Positions 15,883 to 19,008 of a stretch of 19,008 bases of DNA are shown here, piece after piece (position 1 is the stretch's first letter; each line of letters opens with the position of its first letter). This DNA comes from Chrysochromulina parva (Eukaryota; Haptophyta; Prymnesiales; Chrysochromulinaceae), in contig PJAB01000928.1 of NCBI GenBank assembly GCA_002887195.1, positions 1 to 19,008 on the forward strand, written 5' to 3'. A program made the translations under genes and the position numbers. The notes below the pieces were generated by a model, which was not told the DNA's origin, searched no databases, and saw only the letters and a list, made by a program, of their open reading frames with translations.

Positions 15883-16139
15883 ACAGAATAGAGTACACAT
15901 TCGAGAGTACTGCCCGCGGATGCAGTCACGAGAACTCACTTGATCTATGAACCAATGCGATGAAGCCGCCGCGCGTTGTGTACACATACGTAGCCCTGTC
16001 GCTGGGGGAGAGCGCGCGTATGAGCTATATGATTCGAAGTTGGAACACGAAGAGGAGACGAGAGATTGTCGAACCGAAACAGGACGCCGTATCACAGCAT
16101 GTGACATGTAGCTGAGAGCAACATCGTGTCATTTGTAAT

Positions 16140-17075
16140 TTACTCTGTAGCCGCGCTCTCGCCTTCGCCAAGCACGAGAACGGCGTGTATAGGCCGATGA
16201 TCACTTGCCATCTCGCCCTTTATGAGAGCCTCCTGCGTGCCGGCCACTCGGAAGTCACGCACGTGGCAGCCGCCGCGTGTGAGAACGAGATCGCATGCCA
16301 TCAAGTCGCCCGTGTGCGCAATGTGCGAGACCCAGCCAGTTGCTGGTGCCCCGCTGCGCAGACCCCCAGTCGTGGTTAGCTCAGAGACGGCCGGGTCGTC
16401 CACGTCGCCGTTGAGGTCGCCGAAGACGCAGACCGGCTCCGAGCGCTCGCGGACGAGCTCACTCAGCTTGCGCGCCTGCTGCCGGCGCATCACGGGATCG
16501 TGTGCACTCGCGTGAGGAAAGGTGAGATGCGTCTGCAGCAGCGTGAGTGGGCCGATTCCTTCGAGAGTCAAGTCGCACGCTTGCACGATGCGCGATCCCC
16601 AATCATTGAAAGTGTAGGCTGAGAAGCGACAAGCAGAGCTCGGCATCCGGACGAGCATCGCGCAGCCGTCGCGCTTGCCATCCGTGCGCGGAACAAGGTG
16701 CATCGTGTAATGGTGCTCTTTGGCCCACTCAGTCCAGAGCTGGACATGCGCTGTCTCCAACCAAAACTCCTGAAGCCCGATGATGTCCGCGTCGCTCGCC
16801 GCAGCGTACAACATCTGCTCGGCAGCCCTCGCTCGCCAGGACTCCTCAGACTCGCGTCCACTGTTGCGCCGATTGTAAGGCGGCGCGAGGAGGTTCCACG
16901 ACATCAGCTTCAGTGGCAGCGAAGTCGTGGAAGAGATGCTGGGTCGTTGCCACTGCGTCGATGTCTCCACGAGAGGTGGTGCGCTCGGGATCGCTTTGAT
17001 CGGCCCACTGAAAATGGCACCAAAAATGGCGTCCATCATGGAGAACAGTTGCGTCCCTCGACCGTTCTGTGTCAT
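16140..17075 (-). CDS. Endonuclease/exonuclease/phosphatase-superfamily enzyme
   Basis: 311 residues, ATG at 17075, stop TAA at 16142-16140. The full set of EEP (DNase I-like) motifs is present in order: SWNLL with N61, LQEFW with E103, KRDGCAMLV, QTHLTFPH with H183, FGDLNGD with D220 and N222, CDLVL with D262, and the terminal SDHRPI with D292 and H293. These residues bind the divalent metal and activate water in known members. The superfamily covers DNases, CCR4-type deadenylases, sphingomyelinases and inositol phosphatases, and sequence alone does not choose among them. The 50-residue N-terminal extension is weakly hydrophobic at 14-30 and may be a targeting segment. Gene length fits a single-domain soluble enzyme. 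It lies head to head with the myosin gene, the ATGs being 80 bp apart. Confidence 0.85.
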   Translation of the reverse strand: MTQNGRGTQLFSMMDAIFGAIFSGPIKAIPSAPPLVETSTQWQRPSISSTTSLPLKLMSWNLLAPPYNRRNSGRESEESWRARAAEQMLYAAASDADIIGLQEFWLETAHVQLWTEWAKEHHYTMHLVPRTDGKRDGCAMLVRMPSSACRFSAYTFNDWGSRIVQACDLTLEGIGPLTLLQTHLTFPHASAHDPVMRRQQARKLSELVRERSEPVCVFGDLNGDVDDPAVSELTTTGGLRSGAPATGWVSHIAHTGDLMACDLVLTRGGCHVRDFRVAGTQEALIKGEMASDHRPIHAVLVLGEGESAATE

Positions 17076-17155
17076 GGCTGGTTCTGTACGGTTAGGAACC
17101 TACAAATAACTTGGGAGTTGTCCCGGGAGTCGGCCCGACGTGCTACCCCATTCAC
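17076..17155. promoter_or_regulatory. Compact divergent promoter region
   Basis: Only 80 bp separate the ATG of the minus-strand EEP gene (17075) from the chosen ATG of the myosin gene (17156). The two transcripts must start here or overlap inside each other's coding region. No clear core-promoter motif is seen. Confidence 0.3.
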
Positions 17156-18835
17156 ATGAAACTGGGGTCGGAAAGCGAGCCAATGGCGCGCAACCGGGTC
17201 AGCTTCCTGGGAGAAGGGGTGGCGGCCGAAGGTACCCTCGAAGCGGACGAGGAGATATTTCCGGATGCTGAAGTGCTGGTGGAGACGGAACCTGGCTTGT
17301 ATCTCCGTGGTCTAGTCCTCGCCGTCGGCGATGCAGATATCGAGGTCGCGTTTGGCGAGGACGAGCGAGAGCAATGTGCGCGCAGCCACGTGTGGCCGGC
17401 CAATGAGGCCGGGTTGTATGTGGAAGACACGTCGGCGCTCGTGCACCTGTCCGAGGCCACGATCGTCGAGAACATTCGCGCCGGCCTAGTCGAGCGTGAA
17501 AGCATCTACCAGTGGGTCGGCCCGACCCTGATCGCCGTCAACCCCATGCGGACGCTTTCGGGCGGCGAGCGCTACGGGGCGGCGGCCATGGAACGGTGCC
17601 GCAACGGGGCGGCAGCGAATCCACCCGCGCATCCCTTTTTCCTCGTCGAGCTCGCGCTCCGCGACCTCGTGCGCCAGGGCCGCTCGGCCGCCTTTGTCGT
17701 GAGTGGCGAGAGTGGCGCGGGCAAAACGGAGTGCAACAAGCACCTGCTGCAGTACTGTCTGTGGCGTGCGGGGCACGAGGGGGTGCTCGCGTCGCGGCTG
17801 CGTGCGGTCACGCCGCTCGTCGAGCTCTTCGGCAGCGGCGCCACACGCCACAATGCCAACTCGTCGCGGGTGGGCCGCTTCCTGCAGCTGCATCTGGGGG
17901 TTGGAGCTCGTCCCAGTGATCGTGGCGTCTGGCCGACGCCGGTGGTGCGTCATGCGCAGCTGCAGACGTTTCTGCTCGAGCGCTCGCGCGTCGTCTCGGT
18001 CAACGTCGGCGAGCGCGGCTTTCACAGCTTCTATGGGCTCCTTGGCACAGCGCCCCTTGCGGGCGCGATCGGGCTTCTCGCCTTTGGTCACGAGCCTTCC
18101 GAGTTTGGATACCTCCATCCGGGCGTCGCGGCGCTGCCGGGGCGCGATGACGCCGCCGAGTTCGCAAGCGGCTGGGGCGCCCTCGGCGCCCTCGGCGTGA
18201 GTGCCGCCGACGCCACCTCGGCCGCCCAGCTTTTGGCCGCCGTGCTGCTGCTGGGTAATGTGAGCTTCGAGCAGTGTGCTGAGGGCGCATCCCCGACCGA
18301 GGGGGCGCATGCGGCGCTGGCGCAGCTCGGCCGTTGGTTGGGCGCCGACTTGAGCGGCGCGCTGCTCCATCGCTCGATGCCAGGGGGCTTTGGGCGCGCG
18401 AACGTGCTCTTGCCGCGCGACGCGGCGGCCGCGGCACGCGCGCGAGACGCGGTGGCACGCGCCCTTTACGTGCGCCTGTTTGCGCATCTGGTGGAGCTTG
18501 TCAACGCCGCCCTCGCGTCACCCGACGCGCCGACGGAGGCGCCGACGGAGGCGGAGGCTGCGGCCGGCGGCGGCGGAGGAGGCGGCGGCGGTGGCGGCGG
18601 CGGGCGGCTCGGGCTGCTAGACATCTTTGGCTTTGAGCGCTTCGAGATCAACTCGTTCGAGCAGCTGCTCATCAACTACTCAAACGAGGCGCTGCACGCA
18701 CACTTCCTGCGCTCCATCTTCGAGTCCGAGCTGCGTCTGTACAAGGCGGAGGGCGTGCCGTGGCCGGATGTGCCGGTCGGTGCCGAAGAGCTCGACCTCT
18801 CATTGCCAATGATGGCCTCTGATGCCCTCTGCTGA
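17156..18835 (+). CDS. Myosin motor domain, 3' incomplete (first exon)
   Basis: The frame runs from ATG 17156 to a stop at 18835, 559 residues. Residues about 39-80 resemble an N-terminal SH3-like fold. Motor motifs then follow in order: IYQWVGPTLIAVNP; P-loop GESGAGKT (184-191); switch I NANSSR (233-238, usually NNNSSR); switch II DIFGFE (489-494); and relay helix FEINSFEQLLINYSNEAL. Myosins use ATP to move on actin. The class cannot be told because the converter, IQ motifs and tail are absent. A run of 13 Gly (471-483) precedes switch II. The frame leaves conserved myosin sequence near LYKAEGVPWPDV and then meets a duplicated segment and a minisatellite that is closed in all plus frames. 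I therefore expect an intron near 18770-18810, or a truncation; the last 10-25 residues are unreliable. Confidence 0.8.
   Translation: MKLGSESEPMARNRVSFLGEGVAAEGTLEADEEIFPDAEVLVETEPGLYLRGLVLAVGDADIEVAFGEDEREQCARSHVWPANEAGLYVEDTSALVHLSEATIVENIRAGLVERESIYQWVGPTLIAVNPMRTLSGGERYGAAAMERCRNGAAANPPAHPFFLVELALRDLVRQGRSAAFVVSGESGAGKTECNKHLLQYCLWRAGHEGVLASRLRAVTPLVELFGSGATRHNANSSRVGRFLQLHLGVGARPSDRGVWPTPVVRHAQLQTFLLERSRVVSVNVGERGFHSFYGLLGTAPLAGAIGLLAFGHEPSEFGYLHPGVAALPGRDDAAEFASGWGALGALGVSAADATSAAQLLAAVLLLGNVSFEQCAEGASPTEGAHAALAQLGRWLGADLSGALLHRSMPGGFGRANVLLPRDAAAAARARDAVARALYVRLFAHLVELVNAALASPDAPTEAPTEAEAAAGGGGGGGGGGGGGRLGLLDIFGFERFEINSFEQLLINYSNEALHAHFLRSIFESELRLYKAEGVPWPDVPVGAEELDLSLPMMASDALC
18566..18604 (+). 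repeat. GGC repeat encoding 13 Gly in the myosin head
   Basis: A GGC/GGA/GGT tract, in frame, sits directly before the RLGLLDIFGFE strand that carries switch II. It lengthens the surface loop preceding that strand. Confidence 0.8.
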
Positions 18836-18888
18836 CCTCTGATGATGTGCCGGTCGGTGCCGAAGAGCTCGACCTCTCATTGCCAATG
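18767..18888 (+). repeat. Perfect 45-bp direct repeat flanking a degenerate minisatellite stub
   Basis: Copies at 18767-18811 and 18844-18888 are identical over 45 bp (both begin GATGTGCCGGTCGG). The 32-bp spacer consists of degenerate 10-bp minisatellite units. The offset of 77 bp shifts the second copy out of the first copy's frame. Confidence 0.9.
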
Positions 18889-18890
18889 CT

Positions 18891-19008
18891 CTGATGGCCT
18901 CTGATGGCCTCTGATGGCCTCTGATGGCCTCTGATGGCCTCTGATGGCCTCTGATGGCCTCTGATGGCCTCTGATGGCCTCTGATGGCCTCTGATGGCCT
19001 CCGATGGC
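18891..19008 (+). repeat. GATGGCCTCT minisatellite running off the window
   Basis: About twelve near-perfect 10-bp units in direct contact; only the final complete unit differs, ending CTCC. It is the same unit and strand as in the LRR-gene intron at 2817-2886. Every plus-strand frame contains TGA. The array continues beyond the window. Confidence 0.9.

Noticed and set aside
17111..17155. Extension of the myosin frame to 17111
   Set aside because: The codon at 17111 is TTG, which is not a normal eukaryotic start. The first ATG is at 17156.
18891..19008. Regular array as a CRISPR
   Set aside because: The 10-bp units abut without spacers and the context is eukaryotic, so it is a minisatellite.

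Overview
The window looks like nuclear DNA of a GC-rich eukaryotic microalga, with a haptophyte as the best guess (inference). Genes lie on both strands and are widely spaced. Proteins are rich in Ala, Gly, Pro, Ser and Glu runs. One clear short GT-AG intron is visible. The gene set is eukaryotic: a myosin motor, an LRR/coiled-coil protein resembling ciliary LRRC9, ShKT-like secreted modules and a membrane-anchored GH5 glycosidase. (TTGAAC)n tracts and a 10-bp GATGGCCTCT minisatellite add to the algal character. I see no rRNA, tRNA, CRISPR, prokaryotic operon or viral gene.

Layout. 1-862: no convincing gene. 863-1693 (-): secreted protein with two 4-cysteine ShKT-like modules. It is divergent from 1907-5070 (+), an LRR/coiled-coil protein with one intron (2813-2922) made largely of the minisatellite. 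5071-5931: repeat-bearing intergenic DNA. 5932-6927 (+): protein with two AT-hook/C2H2 zinc-finger modules. 6928-7788: intergenic, with a candidate ~270-bp terminal-inverted-repeat element. 7789-9846 (+): fusion of an N-formylglutamate-amidohydrolase-like domain to a degenerate gamma-glutamylcyclotransferase-like domain. 9847-10947: intergenic, with a duplicated segment carrying a shared 15-bp motif. 10948-12072 (+): Ser-rich orphan with a 43-residue tandem repeat. 12491-14779 (+): GH5 glycosidase between two membrane anchors. 14923-15840 (+): protein of 11-residue amphipathic repeats. 16140-17075 (-): endonuclease/exonuclease/phosphatase-fold enzyme, tail to tail with the previous gene and head to head with the next. 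17156-18835 (+): myosin motor domain, 3' incomplete, running into a perfect 45-bp duplication and then the same 10-bp minisatellite to the window end.

The genes do not form one pathway. The LRR protein and myosin suggest cytoskeletal or ciliary functions. The GH5 and ShKT-like proteins suggest cell-surface or scale-related roles (inference). The most notable signal is genomic: the GATGGCCTCT minisatellite occurs in the sense orientation inside or at the edge of two unrelated genes about 16 kb apart. In one it fills an intron; in the other it interrupts the reading frame beside a duplicated exon edge. This would fit repeat-based intron creation or expansion.
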